The position numbers and the translations under genes were made by a program. This document shows positions 8,913 through 17,962 of a DNA stretch of 40,189 bases, one piece after another. Under the pieces are notes generated by a model, which ran no database searches, was not told the origin of the DNA, and was given only the letters and a program-made list of their open reading frames with translations. This DNA comes from an uncultured Bacilli bacterium (GTDB lineage: Bacteria; Bacillota_I; Bacilli_A; RF39; UBA660). The stretch's first letter is position 1. Each line of letters opens with the position of its first letter. Location: contig CANPVV010000008.1 of the NCBI GenBank assembly GCA_947581835.1, forward strand, positions 1-40,189, written 5' to 3'.

Positions 8913-8941
8913 TTGACTTTAAACGAAAAATACGTTATAAT
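8913..8941 (+). promoter_or_regulatory. Near-consensus promoter of the ATPase/TOPRIM-like cassette
   Basis: TTGACT (8913-8918), exactly 17 bases, then TATAAT (8936-8941), 20 bases before the ATG. It is the strongest plus-strand promoter I see in the window and makes the cassette independent of tmcAL. Confidence 0.85.
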
Positions 8942-8961
8942 TTAGATGAATTGAGGGATAA

Positions 8962-10098
8962 ATGATGAGATTATTAAAAATTATAATTAAAAATTATAAA
9001 TTATTAGATGATAACTTTAGTTTAGAATTTATACCTAAGGGAAGAAAGAATATTGAAGATAAGGAGTTTGAGTTAAATCAGATTGATGATAATTTGTATA
9101 CGTTTGCAACAATGGCTGTAATTGGAAAAAATGCAAGTGGAAAGACTACAACTTTAGAAGCTCTAGCTATAGCTTATGATATTCTTTCTAATTTTAAAAT
9201 AAAACACTCTTTAAATGAAATTAAAAATAATAATAAAACTATTAGTTTGGAATTATATTTTTATTATAATAAATATTTATATTATTATAAAACAGATTTA
9301 GGATATGAACCTATTAATGATTTTGTAAGCTTTAAAAATGAAGAATTATATAATTGTTTTTATTATAAAAGTTATAGTAATGATATTTTTAATTTAGATA
9401 AATATTCTAAAATAATAAATAATACTGTACTTCCTGATGATACTTCAATAATTTATACTATTTTAAATAAAATTACAATGCGAGGATTATATTATTGGTC
9501 AGATTTTGAGTTATCTTATGATATAGATAAAATTATTGAAATTTATAAAACTTTAGATACTAATATGCTAAGTGTAGTAGTTAATTTACTTGATGAACAT
9601 ATAAAGGATATTAAAAGAGAAAATAATAATAAATTTATGATTTTATATAATGATAATACGCAGGAAGTTAAAACCAAAAAAGAATTATTTAGTATGCTTT
9701 CAAGTGGAACTACAAAAGGTTTATTTTTATATATACAAATTATTACAGCAATGCTTTCCGGAGCGGACGTTTTAGTTGATGAAATAGAAATACACTTTCA
9801 GAGAACTTTAATTGATAATATTATTAATTTATTTAAAGATAAAAGCATTAATAAATATCATTCTACTTTAATTTTTTCAACTCATTATCCTGAATTATTA
9901 GATTTAACTAGTAGAACAGATAACATTATTATTTGTAAGCAAAATAAAAAGAGAATAATTGTAGAAAATATGTATGATTACAATTTAAGAAGTGATTCAA
10001 TTAAAAGTAAAAAACTTTATGAAAATTATTTTAATACTGCAATTAATTATGAAACACTAATGAATTTAAAAAAGGAGCTTATGCAGGAAATTAAATGA
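8962..10098 (+). CDS. AAA/ABC-type ATPase of a two-gene cassette
   Basis: The 378-aa protein is an SMC/Rad50-like ABC ATPase of the AAA_15/AAA_21 type. Walker A is GKNASGKTT (55-63), a signature-like segment SSGTTKG sits near 248-254, Walker B with the catalytic pair is VLVDEIEIHF (D273, E274) and the H-loop is FSTHYPE (H308). The inserted middle (about 85-240) is Asn/Tyr-rich and too short for a long coiled coil. No nuclease domain is fused to it. The final ATGA overlaps the next gene, so the two are translationally coupled. GAGGGA (8953-8958) favours either ATG 8962 or 8965. ATPases of this type paired with a TOPRIM or RloB-like partner occur in defence systems such as PARIS, AbiL and Gabija; function here is inference. 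Confidence 0.85.
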   Translation: MMRLLKIIIKNYKLLDDNFSLEFIPKGRKNIEDKEFELNQIDDNLYTFATMAVIGKNASGKTTTLEALAIAYDILSNFKIKHSLNEIKNNNKTISLELYFYYNKYLYYYKTDLGYEPINDFVSFKNEELYNCFYYKSYSNDIFNLDKYSKIINNTVLPDDTSIIYTILNKITMRGLYYWSDFELSYDIDKIIEIYKTLDTNMLSVVVNLLDEHIKDIKRENNNKFMILYNDNTQEVKTKKELFSMLSSGTTKGLFLYIQIITAMLSGADVLVDEIEIHFQRTLIDNIINLFKDKSINKYHSTLIFSTHYPELLDLTSRTDNIIICKQNKKRIIVENMYDYNLRSDSIKSKKLYENYFNTAINYETLMNLKKELMQEIK

Positions 10099-10631
10099 AA
10101 TATTTAATTATGTGTGAAGGACCTAATGAGAAAGCTGTAGTAAATTTACTTTTAGATAATAATCTATTAATATTTAATAGAAATGATTTGTTGGGATTAG
10201 ATATTTATCATGCTAGACAATTAGTTCCTTATCTTGTTAATTTAATAAACTCTTATAATTGTAGTAATTTAAAAATAATTAGAATTGGTGATAAATTCAC
10301 AGATAAATTAAAAATTCCTGAAAGTATTAAACATATAATTGATTATAAACAAATATTAAAATGTCATACACATCCTGAGTTAGAAATTTTACTTATTATT
10401 GATAAAAATTTATTTGATAAATTTAATAAAGAAAAATCTAAAATTAAAGCTAAAGATTTTGCAAAAAAGCATATTTCTTTAAATGGGCATTTATATGATA
10501 ATACAACTCAATTTTGGAATGATTATTTTAAAAATAATATTAAAAATTTAGTTAATGATATTAAAAAATGTAAGAAAATTGGTAAAAATAAAAAAGAAGA
10601 AATATATTTAGCTGATTTATTAAAAAAATAA
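10095..10631 (+). CDS. Small TOPRIM-like partner of the ATPase
   Basis: The 178-aa protein opens with MKYLIMCEGPNEKAV, where E8, G9 and E12 fit the first TOPRIM motif (hydrophobic strand, E-G-x-x-E). A second acidic patch, IGDKFTDKL (D66, D70), could supply the metal-binding aspartates, followed by a strand rich in branched residues with E95, E97 and D103. The C-terminus ends in a Lys-rich stretch and YLADLLKK. The small size argues against a complete OLD or DUF4435 nuclease. It overlaps the ATPase gene by 4 bp, so the pair is one unit. RloB-like proteins are an alternative. TOPRIM is an assignment by motif only. The gene runs toward mutM with a gap of 18 bp and no obvious strong terminator. 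Confidence 0.7.
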   Translation: MKYLIMCEGPNEKAVVNLLLDNNLLIFNRNDLLGLDIYHARQLVPYLVNLINSYNCSNLKIIRIGDKFTDKLKIPESIKHIIDYKQILKCHTHPELEILLIIDKNLFDKFNKEKSKIKAKDFAKKHISLNGHLYDNTTQFWNDYFKNNIKNLVNDIKKCKKIGKNKKEEIYLADLLKK

Positions 10632-10649
10632 AACAATTTATTCTTCTTA

Positions 10650-11468
10650 TTATTTTTGGCAAGTAGGACAATAGTAAGTACTTCTTCCACCAATTTTAAT
10701 ATTTACAATGGGAGTATTACAGATTGAACATGGTTCCCCTTCTTTTTTATGGACTTTGAGTTTTTGTTGAAATCTTCCTGTTACACCTAGACTTGAAGTA
10801 TAACTTTTAATCGTAGTTCCACCCATTTTTATAGCTTCCGTTATAATTTCGTTACTTCCTTTAACAATTAGATCACATTCTTCTTTAGTTAACTTTGATG
10901 CTTCTTTTAAAGGATTAATACGAGCATAAAATAAGACTTCATTAACATAAATATTGCCTAAACCACTAATTATAGTTTGGTCTAATAAAACTGTTTTGAT
11001 GGGGAGTTTTTTATTTTTAAATTTAGTTAATAAATAAGAGCTAGTTAAATTTTTATCGCCAGGTTCAAGGCCTTGTTTAGCAATACTTGCAGTAGTTGCT
11101 AGTTCTTCTTTTTTGATTAAATTCATACGACCAAATTTACGGGTATCATGATATCTTAAAGTGGTATTATCTTGAAAGGTAAAAATTACGTGTTCATGTT
11201 TGTCTTTGGGTTCGTTTGATTTTTTTAGAAAGAACTTTCCTTCCATACGAAGATGAGATAATAAATAACGATCTTCAGTTTCAAAGATTAACCATTTACC
11301 TTTTCTTTTAATATCAATAAAACTATGATTGATTAAATCTTTAGTAAAACTAGTTATATTACTTTCAATCATGGGTTCATAGAAGACTTCTACTTTAGTT
11401 ATTTTTTTATTTAAAATTTGAGATTTTAGAGTATTTCTTACTGTTTCTACTTCAGCAATTTCAGGCAT
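10650..11468 (-). CDS. mutM: Formamidopyrimidine-DNA glycosylase
   Basis: Base-excision repair glycosylase/AP lyase that removes 8-oxoguanine and formamidopyrimidines. The N-terminus M-P-E-I-A-E-V-E gives the catalytic Pro and Glu after Met removal. LEPGD and the H2TH region (LDQTIISGLGNIYVNEVLF) are present, and the C-terminal zinc finger is intact (CSICNTP ... YYCPTCQ). Length of 272 aa is normal. AAGGAGGAA precedes the ATG. The gene lies 19 bp after polA on the same strand, a common repair pairing. Confidence 0.97.
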   Translation of the reverse strand: MPEIAEVETVRNTLKSQILNKKITKVEVFYEPMIESNITSFTKDLINHSFIDIKRKGKWLIFETEDRYLLSHLRMEGKFFLKKSNEPKDKHEHVIFTFQDNTTLRYHDTRKFGRMNLIKKEELATTASIAKQGLEPGDKNLTSSYLLTKFKNKKLPIKTVLLDQTIISGLGNIYVNEVLFYARINPLKEASKLTKEECDLIVKGSNEIITEAIKMGGTTIKSYTSSLGVTGRFQQKLKVHKKEGEPCSICNTPIVNIKIGGRSTYYCPTCQK

Positions 11469-11487
11469 ATTAATTCCTCCTTTTTAA

Positions 11488-14064
11488 TTATTTTGCTTCA
11501 TATAAATCTTTACCACTAGCTATTCCTACTTTTAGAGGAACAGATAATTCTATAACATTTTCCATAACATTTTTGACAATATCGGTGACTATTTCGACTT
11601 CTTCATTTAGAGTATCTATAACTAATTCGTCATGTATTTGAAGAACCATTTTACTTTTGATATTATGTTTTTTAAATTCTTCAAAAACTAGGACCATAGC
11701 TTTTTTTATTATATCGGCACTAGTTCCTTGAATTGGAGTATTTAGGGCAATTCTTTCTCCTGACTGACGAATCATATAGTTACGATTATTTAATTCTTCA
11801 ATAACTCTTTTACGATTAAATAGAGTTCTTACATAGCCATTTTGATAAGCTTCTTTAATTATATTATCCATATAGTTTTTTACACCAGGATATAATTCAT
11901 AATATTTATTTATAAATTTAGAGGCTTCTTTAGCATCAATGTTTAAGTTTTCACCGAGGCCAAAACCACTTATACCATAAACTATACCAAAAATAACAGC
12001 TTTGGCAGTAGAACGCATAAGTTTGGTTACGTCTTGTTCATTTACACCATATATATCGGCAGCAACTTTAGTGTGAATATCTTGGTCATTTTGAAAAGCG
12101 GCGATTAATTCTGGACTACCAGAGATATGAGCTAAAATACGAAGTTCTATTTGCGAGTAATCAATACTTAAAAATAAATCATTAGAAGGAATAAATGCCC
12201 TTCTTACACGACGACCTTCTTCCCCTCTTACAGGAATATTTTGAAGATTAGGCTCAACACTTGAGAGACGTCCCGTTCTAGTTAGAGTTTGTTTAAAAAT
12301 GGTATGAATTTTAGAATCAGGAAATTTAGCATTTTCTAAACTAATGGTGTAGGTAGATAATATTTTACTATAATTACGATATTCTAAAATTAAATCTATT
12401 ATGGGGTGTTTGGTACGAAGTTTTTGTAAAGTGGCAGCATCTGTTTTATAGCCTTTTAAAGTTTTTTTACCGGTAGCAAGCCCAAGTTTTTCAAAGAGGA
12501 TTTCACCAAGTTGTTTAGGACTTTGAATATTAAAAGTACAACCGGCCATATTATAGATTTCTTTAGATATTATATCTAATTTAAGAGTGGCTTCTTCTTT
12601 TATTTCGTCTAAAACGTTACTATCAATTTTGACACCAACATATTCCATATCGGCAAGAACATAGGTTAGAGGCATTTCGATATCTTTAAATAATTCATAC
12701 ATACTTTCTTTTTTTAATTCTTTGATATAATAGTCACGTGTTTCATGGATAAAACGAGATTTTAAGACTAAGTCTTTTTTTAGATTGGTAATATTACTAA
12801 AATTAGTTTTTTTAGCATCTTCATAAAAGGTAACTTCAATTCCTTCAGGACGCATTAAGAAGGCAATATCATCTTTGGTAAAACCATTTAGAAGATAGGC
12901 ACTAATCATTAAATCATAATTGCAGGTAAGAGGCTCACCTTTAAATCTTTTTCTTAAGACTTCAAGAGCTTTAGCATTGTAGGTATATACTACTTTATTT
13001 TTAAGATAAGTAAAGACAGCAGGAAAAAATTTAGCATCGAGATAATAGTTATGGAGTTTATCACTTAGAGCAAAACCTAAAATAGAGCCTTTATGATAGT
13101 TTTCATTATCAGTTTCAACATAGATACTTACTTCTTCAGTTAAATTTAGATTAGTTAAGTCCGTTACTTCAGTAAATTCTAAGTCAGTTTTGGGTAGTTC
13201 TTTTTGAGTAAAATTTTTAAGTAAGGAATAGAACTCTAAATCTTCATAGATTTCTCTTAATTCATCTTCTTTTTCGCCAGTGTATTTTATATCTTCGAAG
13301 GTTATATTTAAAGGGACTTCACGATAAATTGTGGCAATATCTTTACTCATAAAAGCATTTGCTTTATCAAGTTCTAATTTTTCTTTAGTTTTTCCTTTAA
13401 TAGAGGAGATATTATCATATACTCCTTCTAAAGAGCCGTATTCTTGAAGAAGTTTTAAAGCTGTTTTTTCCCCTATTCCTTTTACACCGGGAATATTATC
13501 TGAGGAATCACCGGCGAGAGCTTTTAAATCTATAATTTTTAGAGGTTCAATTCCATAGTCATTAAAAAAAGTTTCGGGATTATATTTAATATAACCAGTT
13601 TGCTTTAAGAGTTTGACATCTACGACAGGGCTTATTAATTGTAATAAATCGCGATCACTAGATATGATAGTTGCATCATATTCAGGGTCTAAGTCGGCCA
13701 TTTTAGCAAGGGTTCCAATGATATCATCGGCTTCATAAGGAGCAAGTTCAAAATGTTTAATACCCATCGCATCAAGAATATCACGAGCAACTGGCATTTG
13801 TTTTATTAAATCATCGGGAGTTTTTTCTCTTCCTTCTTTATAAAAATCATATTTTTCTTTTCGAAAGTTTTTACCTATATCAAATGCGACCGCGATATAA
13901 AGAGGTTTTTCTTCATTAATAATTTTATTTATCATATTTACAAAGCCATATAAGGCATTAGTTGGAAAACCTTTTGAATTACGCATGGTATTACCAGTAT
14001 ATGCGGTTGCATAATAACTTCTAAACATTAAATTGTTGCCATCTACTAAAATAACTCTCTTCAT
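11488..14064 (-). CDS. polA: DNA polymerase I
   Basis: Family A polymerase for gap filling and Okazaki processing, 858 aa from the ATG at 14064. The N-terminal 5'-3' exonuclease is intact (LVDGNNLMFR at the start; ALAGDSSDNIPGVKGIGEKTA). In the middle 3'-5' exonuclease-like domain the first acidic pair is reduced (IYVETD where a proofreading enzyme has D-x-E), so proofreading is probably lost, as in many Bacillota. Polymerase motifs A (DYSQIELRILAH), B (RSTAKAVIFGIVYG) and C (QIHDELV) are complete. The ATG has AGGTGGT and 4 bases before it, so the GTG at 14073 is probably not the start. mutM follows directly. Confidence 0.97.
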   Translation of the reverse strand: MKRVILVDGNNLMFRSYYATAYTGNTMRNSKGFPTNALYGFVNMINKIINEEKPLYIAVAFDIGKNFRKEKYDFYKEGREKTPDDLIKQMPVARDILDAMGIKHFELAPYEADDIIGTLAKMADLDPEYDATIISSDRDLLQLISPVVDVKLLKQTGYIKYNPETFFNDYGIEPLKIIDLKALAGDSSDNIPGVKGIGEKTALKLLQEYGSLEGVYDNISSIKGKTKEKLELDKANAFMSKDIATIYREVPLNITFEDIKYTGEKEDELREIYEDLEFYSLLKNFTQKELPKTDLEFTEVTDLTNLNLTEEVSIYVETDNENYHKGSILGFALSDKLHNYYLDAKFFPAVFTYLKNKVVYTYNAKALEVLRKRFKGEPLTCNYDLMISAYLLNGFTKDDIAFLMRPEGIEVTFYEDAKKTNFSNITNLKKDLVLKSRFIHETRDYYIKELKKESMYELFKDIEMPLTYVLADMEYVGVKIDSNVLDEIKEEATLKLDIISKEIYNMAGCTFNIQSPKQLGEILFEKLGLATGKKTLKGYKTDAATLQKLRTKHPIIDLILEYRNYSKILSTYTISLENAKFPDSKIHTIFKQTLTRTGRLSSVEPNLQNIPVRGEEGRRVRRAFIPSNDLFLSIDYSQIELRILAHISGSPELIAAFQNDQDIHTKVAADIYGVNEQDVTKLMRSTAKAVIFGIVYGISGFGLGENLNIDAKEASKFINKYYELYPGVKNYMDNIIKEAYQNGYVRTLFNRKRVIEELNNRNYMIRQSGERIALNTPIQGTSADIIKKAMVLVFEEFKKHNIKSKMVLQIHDELVIDTLNEEVEIVTDIVKNVMENVIELSVPLKVGIASGKDLYEAK

Positions 14065-14125
14065 TTTTACCACCTACTTTAATTATACAATAATTTTAAA
14101 TAATAGAAAAGAAAAAGACAGTCAT

Positions 14126-15256
14126 TTAACGTCTTATTTTTTCATAAATGGCTAAAGCTTTTTTTACAACTGAAGTACTGTTGTAGTGGTCAGCAATTTC
14201 TCTTAAATGATGGAGATTATAATCATCTAAGTGTTCATAAACATAGATAATACTTTCGGCAAGTTCTTCATAATCACCAATTCCTACAAGTTTACCACAG
14301 GTTTCGTCGATATATTCTTCAGGACCTAGACATTTAGTTGAAACAACTGGCATACCACTAGCTAAAGCTTCAATACCAGGAATACAGAAAGTTTCTTTGA
14401 GGCTTGCGATAACAAAAATATTGTGGTTTAATAATATATTAGATATTTCTTCTTTAGTTTTACGGCCAACAAAAGTAACATATTTATCCATACCTAAATT
14501 ATGACAAGCATCTTGATAATATTTTTCTTTAAAGCCGTCTCCTACAATGGTTAAAGTAGCATTATAACCTTTAGAATTGATTATTTTTAGAGCTTCAATT
14601 ATTTTATCTATTTCTTTTCCTTCTCGGAGGGCAGAGACTGTAACTAATTTTAGTTCTTTTATTTTATGACGAGGTTTTTTAAATATTTCCGTATCAACAA
14701 GATTTGGTAGAACGAGAGATTCAGCACCCATATCAGTGATTTCTTTGGTCATAAAATTACTTACAGTAGTAAAAGTACTGTTTTCTAAAACAAAACGACC
14801 ATATTTTTCATTTTCTTCATTGAAGAAACGTTTAAAATAACTGGCGTGTTCTGTTACAACAACAGGAATATTATATTTTTTACCTAAAAGACACGTAGCA
14901 TAGCCAGCAGGTATAGTTACCATCGCATGTAAAATATCAGGTTTAGAATTGGTTTTTAGATATTCTAAGTAAAGTTTTTCTAATTTTTGATAGTATTTTT
15001 TTAATTGATAGTTAAAACTTATTTTATGAATATCTAACATTCTTTTGATATAGACATGATAACCATTTTCGTTTACAATTACATTTTTTTTCATAAATAA
15101 ATATTTTAAAGGAGCATTTAGTCTTTGACGATCGATATAGAGCATATCTACTTCAATATTGTTTTTACTTAAAGCTTCACAATATTCTTTATGATAGATA
15201 CCTAATAATTTATCATGGCCATTGGGGTACCATGATGGAATAACTAACACTTTCAT
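14126..15256 (-). CDS. Glycosyltransferase family 4
   Basis: A GT-B fold glycosyltransferase, 376 aa, that transfers a sugar from a nucleotide donor, probably for a surface polysaccharide or glycolipid. The N-terminal Rossmann half begins MKVLVIPSWYPN with the acceptor loop, and the C-terminal half has the E-x7-E motif (KETFCIPGIEALASGMPVV) and LVTVSALREGKEID. There is no signal peptide. It starts inside the last codons of the upstream DUF218 gene (4-bp ATGA overlap), implying coupled translation. The acceptor cannot be inferred. Confidence 0.92.
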   Translation of the reverse strand: MKVLVIPSWYPNGHDKLLGIYHKEYCEALSKNNIEVDMLYIDRQRLNAPLKYLFMKKNVIVNENGYHVYIKRMLDIHKISFNYQLKKYYQKLEKLYLEYLKTNSKPDILHAMVTIPAGYATCLLGKKYNIPVVVTEHASYFKRFFNEENEKYGRFVLENSTFTTVSNFMTKEITDMGAESLVLPNLVDTEIFKKPRHKIKELKLVTVSALREGKEIDKIIEALKIINSKGYNATLTIVGDGFKEKYYQDACHNLGMDKYVTFVGRKTKEEISNILLNHNIFVIASLKETFCIPGIEALASGMPVVSTKCLGPEEYIDETCGKLVGIGDYEELAESIIYVYEHLDDYNLHHLREIADHYNSTSVVKKALAIYEKIRR

Positions 15257-15834
15257 ATATTTTCCTCCATTTTTAAATCACCTTTTAATGTATAGTTTGC
15301 AATACGGATTAATTCTTCCATTATTCTTTTTTTAGATTCTTGGATAGTATACCAATTATCTTTTTTGATATTTACTTCTAAACCATAAAAATTAATTTTT
15401 TCTAAGGGATAGTTTAAGTTATCTAAAGTCATTAATACACGTCTTCCAATAAAAGATTTGCCAATTATAAGAATTTTTTGATAGTTGGTAAAATCTTTAA
15501 TAATATCTTTTACATATAATAAGTTTTCTTTGATATTGGTGGCATTTTTTTCTAAAATACAGTCTAAATCTAAGCCTAATTCTAAGAGATGCTTAAAGAT
15601 TATTTCAGCTTCAGTTTCTCTTATATTTTCATTGATAGTTCCTTTATTACCCGTTATTATGATTTTTGTTGTATTAGTAATTTTTTCATTATCTAATAGT
15701 TTTTTAATGGTTAAAGCATTTTCTTTATAATAATCATTTCCTAAAATAATAACTAAATCATAGATAGTTAAATCTTGCCATGGAGTACCAATAAATAAAA
15801 AGTCAGTTATTTTTTTCCTAGTATCATTGTGCAT
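15253..15834 (-). CDS. YdcF-like protein (DUF218 domain)
   Basis: A DUF218/YdcF-type protein, 193 aa from the ATG at 15834. Family features visible are DLVIILGN near the N-terminus, IIITGNKG followed by ETEAEIIFKHLLELGL, the NIKENL segment and ILIIGKSFIGRR, ending in ESKKRIMEELIRIANY. DUF218 proteins bind S-adenosylmethionine or act on envelope precursors (SanA/YdcF), but the role is unsettled. The longer frame to 15846 is unlikely: GGTGA lies 5 bases before the 15834 ATG. It overlaps the GT4 gene by 4 bp, so an envelope-related role is reasonable. Confidence 0.85.
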   Translation of the reverse strand: MHNDTRKKITDFLFIGTPWQDLTIYDLVIILGNDYYKENALTIKKLLDNEKITNTTKIIITGNKGTINENIRETEAEIIFKHLLELGLDLDCILEKNATNIKENLLYVKDIIKDFTNYQKILIIGKSFIGRRVLMTLDNLNYPLEKINFYGLEVNIKKDNWYTIQESKKRIMEELIRIANYTLKGDLKMEENI

Positions 15835-15867
15835 TATCTTCACCATTTTAATTATAACTTAAAACTT

Positions 15868-15928
15868 AAAAAAAAGAAATGGTTAATCTTTTTATTATTG
15901 ATTATAATTTAGAAAGATTAACATTTCT
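15868..15928 (-). terminator. Strong terminator after thrS
   Basis: A 16-17-bp stem (15875-15891 with 15913-15928, one bulged base) followed on the minus strand by T8 (15868-15875). It separates thrS from the DUF218/GT4 pair, although no clear promoter for that pair was found downstream. Confidence 0.85.
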
Positions 15929-15939
15929 TGATTAGTTTT

Positions 15940-17703
15940 TTAGTTAGCAAATTCATGATTTTTGATTTCTTCTAATATTTTAGTTATAAATTCTTCTTTT
16001 GATATAGTTATAGTTTCTTCACTGCCATATTTTCGATAGCTAATAGTTTTAGCTTCTACTTCTTTATTGCCTAAAATTAGAGTATATGGGATTTTTTTCA
16101 TGACAGATTCACGCATTTTATAGCCTAGTTTTTCATCTCTATTATCTAAATTAACCCGAATGTTGTTATTTTTTAGGTCAGTAAATAAATTTTTGGCATA
16201 CTCTAGGTGATATTCATTGTTTACAGGAATAATATTTACTTGAACTGGAGATAACCATACTGGTAAGGCTCCTTTGGTTTCTTCTAAATAATACGCGATA
16301 AAACGGTCAAGACTGCCAAATACAGCACGGTGTAAAACAACTGGAGTTTTCTTTTCACCATCTTTATCAATATAGGTTAGATTAAATTTCATAGGTAGGC
16401 AAAAGTCTAATTGACAGGTAGATAAAGTATATTCGTTACCTACGGCTGGTCTTACTTGGACATCTAATTTAGGGCCATAAAAGGCAGCTTCTCCGATTTT
16501 TTCAAGATAGTCAATACCTATTTCATCTAAAACTTTACGAAGCATATTTTCAGCATTGTTCCACATTTCATCATCGGGATAGTATTTTACTTTATCTTCA
16601 GGATCTCTTAGGGATAATTCAAAACGGTAGTTGGTAATATTTAGTTCTTGGTAAACATTTAATATTAAATTTACAACTGATTCAAACTCAGATTTTATTT
16701 GTTCAGGAGTTACAAAAAGGTGAGCATCATTTTGACAGAAAGTTCTTACTCTTTCAATACCTTTTAAGGCTCCACTTGCCTCAAACCTGCAATCACGAGC
16801 TATTTCACCAATACGGATAGGTAAATCACGATAGGAGTGAATATCATTACCATAAATCATCATATGATGCGGACAGTTCATAGGTCTTAAAACAAATTCT
16901 TCCCCTTCTACTTCCATTTTAGGGAACATATTTTCTTGATAATGAGCCCAGTGACCAGAAGTTTTATAAAGTTCAACATTACCTAAAGGAGGAGTTAAAA
17001 CGTGTTTGTAGCCTAAAGCTTTTTCTTTACCTTTAATGTAATTTTCTAATTCTTCCCAAATAATATAACCATTGGGAAGATACATAGGAAGACCTTTACC
17101 GACTAAATCAGAAGTCATAAAGATACCTAGTTCTTTACCAAGTTTACGATGGTCTCTTAATTTTCTTTCTTCAAGTTCTTTTAAATGAGCTTCAAGTTCT
17201 TCAGGAGTTTCAAAGCAAATACCATAGATACGTTGAAGCATATGATTTTTAGCATCACCCTTCCAGTAAGCACCACTTACTTTTAGAAGTTTAAAATTTT
17301 TTAAAACTTTAGTAGATTCAACATGAGGACCACGACAAAGGTCAGTAAAATCTCCTTGAGTGTAACAACTGATTATTGTATTTTTTTCATCCATTCGGGA
17401 AATTAAGTCAATTTTATAAGGGTCATTTTTAAATTTTTCTAAAGCTTCACTTTTAGATATTTCTTCCCGGTAAATACGTTTGCCATCTTTAACAAGTTTT
17501 TTCATTTCTTTTTCGATAGCTGGTAAGTCTTCCTCAGTTAGAGTTATATCGCCTAAGTCAATATCATAATAGAAACCATCTTCGATTACAGGTCCTACCC
17601 AAAATAAAGCATTGGGATACAAATGCTTTACAGCTTGAGCAAGTAAATGAGCACAACTATGGTTCATTATACTTAATTTTTCATTTTCTTTAATATTAAT
17701 CAT
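15940..17703 (-). CDS. thrS: Threonyl-tRNA synthetase lacking the TGS domain
   Basis: Class II synthetase that charges tRNA-Thr. The editing domain opens with MNHSCAHLLAQ and continues to DLCRGPHV; the catalytic core contains RPMNCPHHMMIY (zinc Cys), the motif 2 region RFEASGALKGIERVR and motif 3 (VLHRAVFGSLDRF); the anticodon-binding domain ends the protein. At 587 aa it begins about 12 residues before the editing domain, so the usual 60-residue N-terminal TGS domain is absent, as in some Mollicutes. I chose ATG 17703 because AAAGAG lies 9 bases upstream; ATG 17712 lies against it. The T-box leader controls expression. Confidence 0.97.
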   Translation of the reverse strand: MINIKENEKLSIMNHSCAHLLAQAVKHLYPNALFWVGPVIEDGFYYDIDLGDITLTEEDLPAIEKEMKKLVKDGKRIYREEISKSEALEKFKNDPYKIDLISRMDEKNTIISCYTQGDFTDLCRGPHVESTKVLKNFKLLKVSGAYWKGDAKNHMLQRIYGICFETPEELEAHLKELEERKLRDHRKLGKELGIFMTSDLVGKGLPMYLPNGYIIWEELENYIKGKEKALGYKHVLTPPLGNVELYKTSGHWAHYQENMFPKMEVEGEEFVLRPMNCPHHMMIYGNDIHSYRDLPIRIGEIARDCRFEASGALKGIERVRTFCQNDAHLFVTPEQIKSEFESVVNLILNVYQELNITNYRFELSLRDPEDKVKYYPDDEMWNNAENMLRKVLDEIGIDYLEKIGEAAFYGPKLDVQVRPAVGNEYTLSTCQLDFCLPMKFNLTYIDKDGEKKTPVVLHRAVFGSLDRFIAYYLEETKGALPVWLSPVQVNIIPVNNEYHLEYAKNLFTDLKNNNIRVNLDNRDEKLGYKMRESVMKKIPYTLILGNKEVEAKTISYRKYGSEETITISKEEFITKILEEIKNHEFAN

Positions 17704-17731
17704 CTTTATCATCTCTTTCTTATTTTTTTAA

Positions 17732-17927
17732 ATAAAAACCACAGAATGCTTGGAGCAATTCTGCGGTACCATCCAATTAGTTACTTAATTTTGATAACGG
17801 TTTTTACCGGATATTATTATATCACTATAAAAGGAGTAACTTATAAAGATATTTATTAACTTACACCAAATGTTAACTCTCTTTAAAATATACTTTATAA
17901 ATCATATCTTTTAATTATCGCTTTAAC
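17732..17927 (-). promoter_or_regulatory. T-box riboswitch leader of thrS
   Basis: On the minus strand: AGAGAG, a small arm with GGTG, the T-box core TGGATGGTACCGC (17763-17775) and a terminator with perfect 10-bp arms ACCGCAGAAT/ATTCTGTGGT (17738-17767, with one G-T) and a T-rich tail. Uncharged tRNA-Thr is the expected ligand. I could not identify an ACN specifier codon in the short Stem I. Confidence 0.9.
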
Positions 17928-17933
17928 GTTTAG

Positions 17934-17962
17934 ATTATAGCATACATTTTATTATTTAGCAA
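17934..17962 (-). promoter_or_regulatory. Promoter of the thrS leader
   Basis: TTGCTA (17957-17962), 17-base spacer, TATAAT (17934-17939). The -35 directly abuts the upstream stop codon, the same layout as at valS. Confidence 0.85.

Noticed and set aside
8962-10631. PARIS or Gabija system identified outright
   Set aside because: The partner protein is only 178 aa and lacks the length of AriB (DUF4435) or GajA/GajB domains; only the general ATPase-plus-TOPRIM logic is supported.
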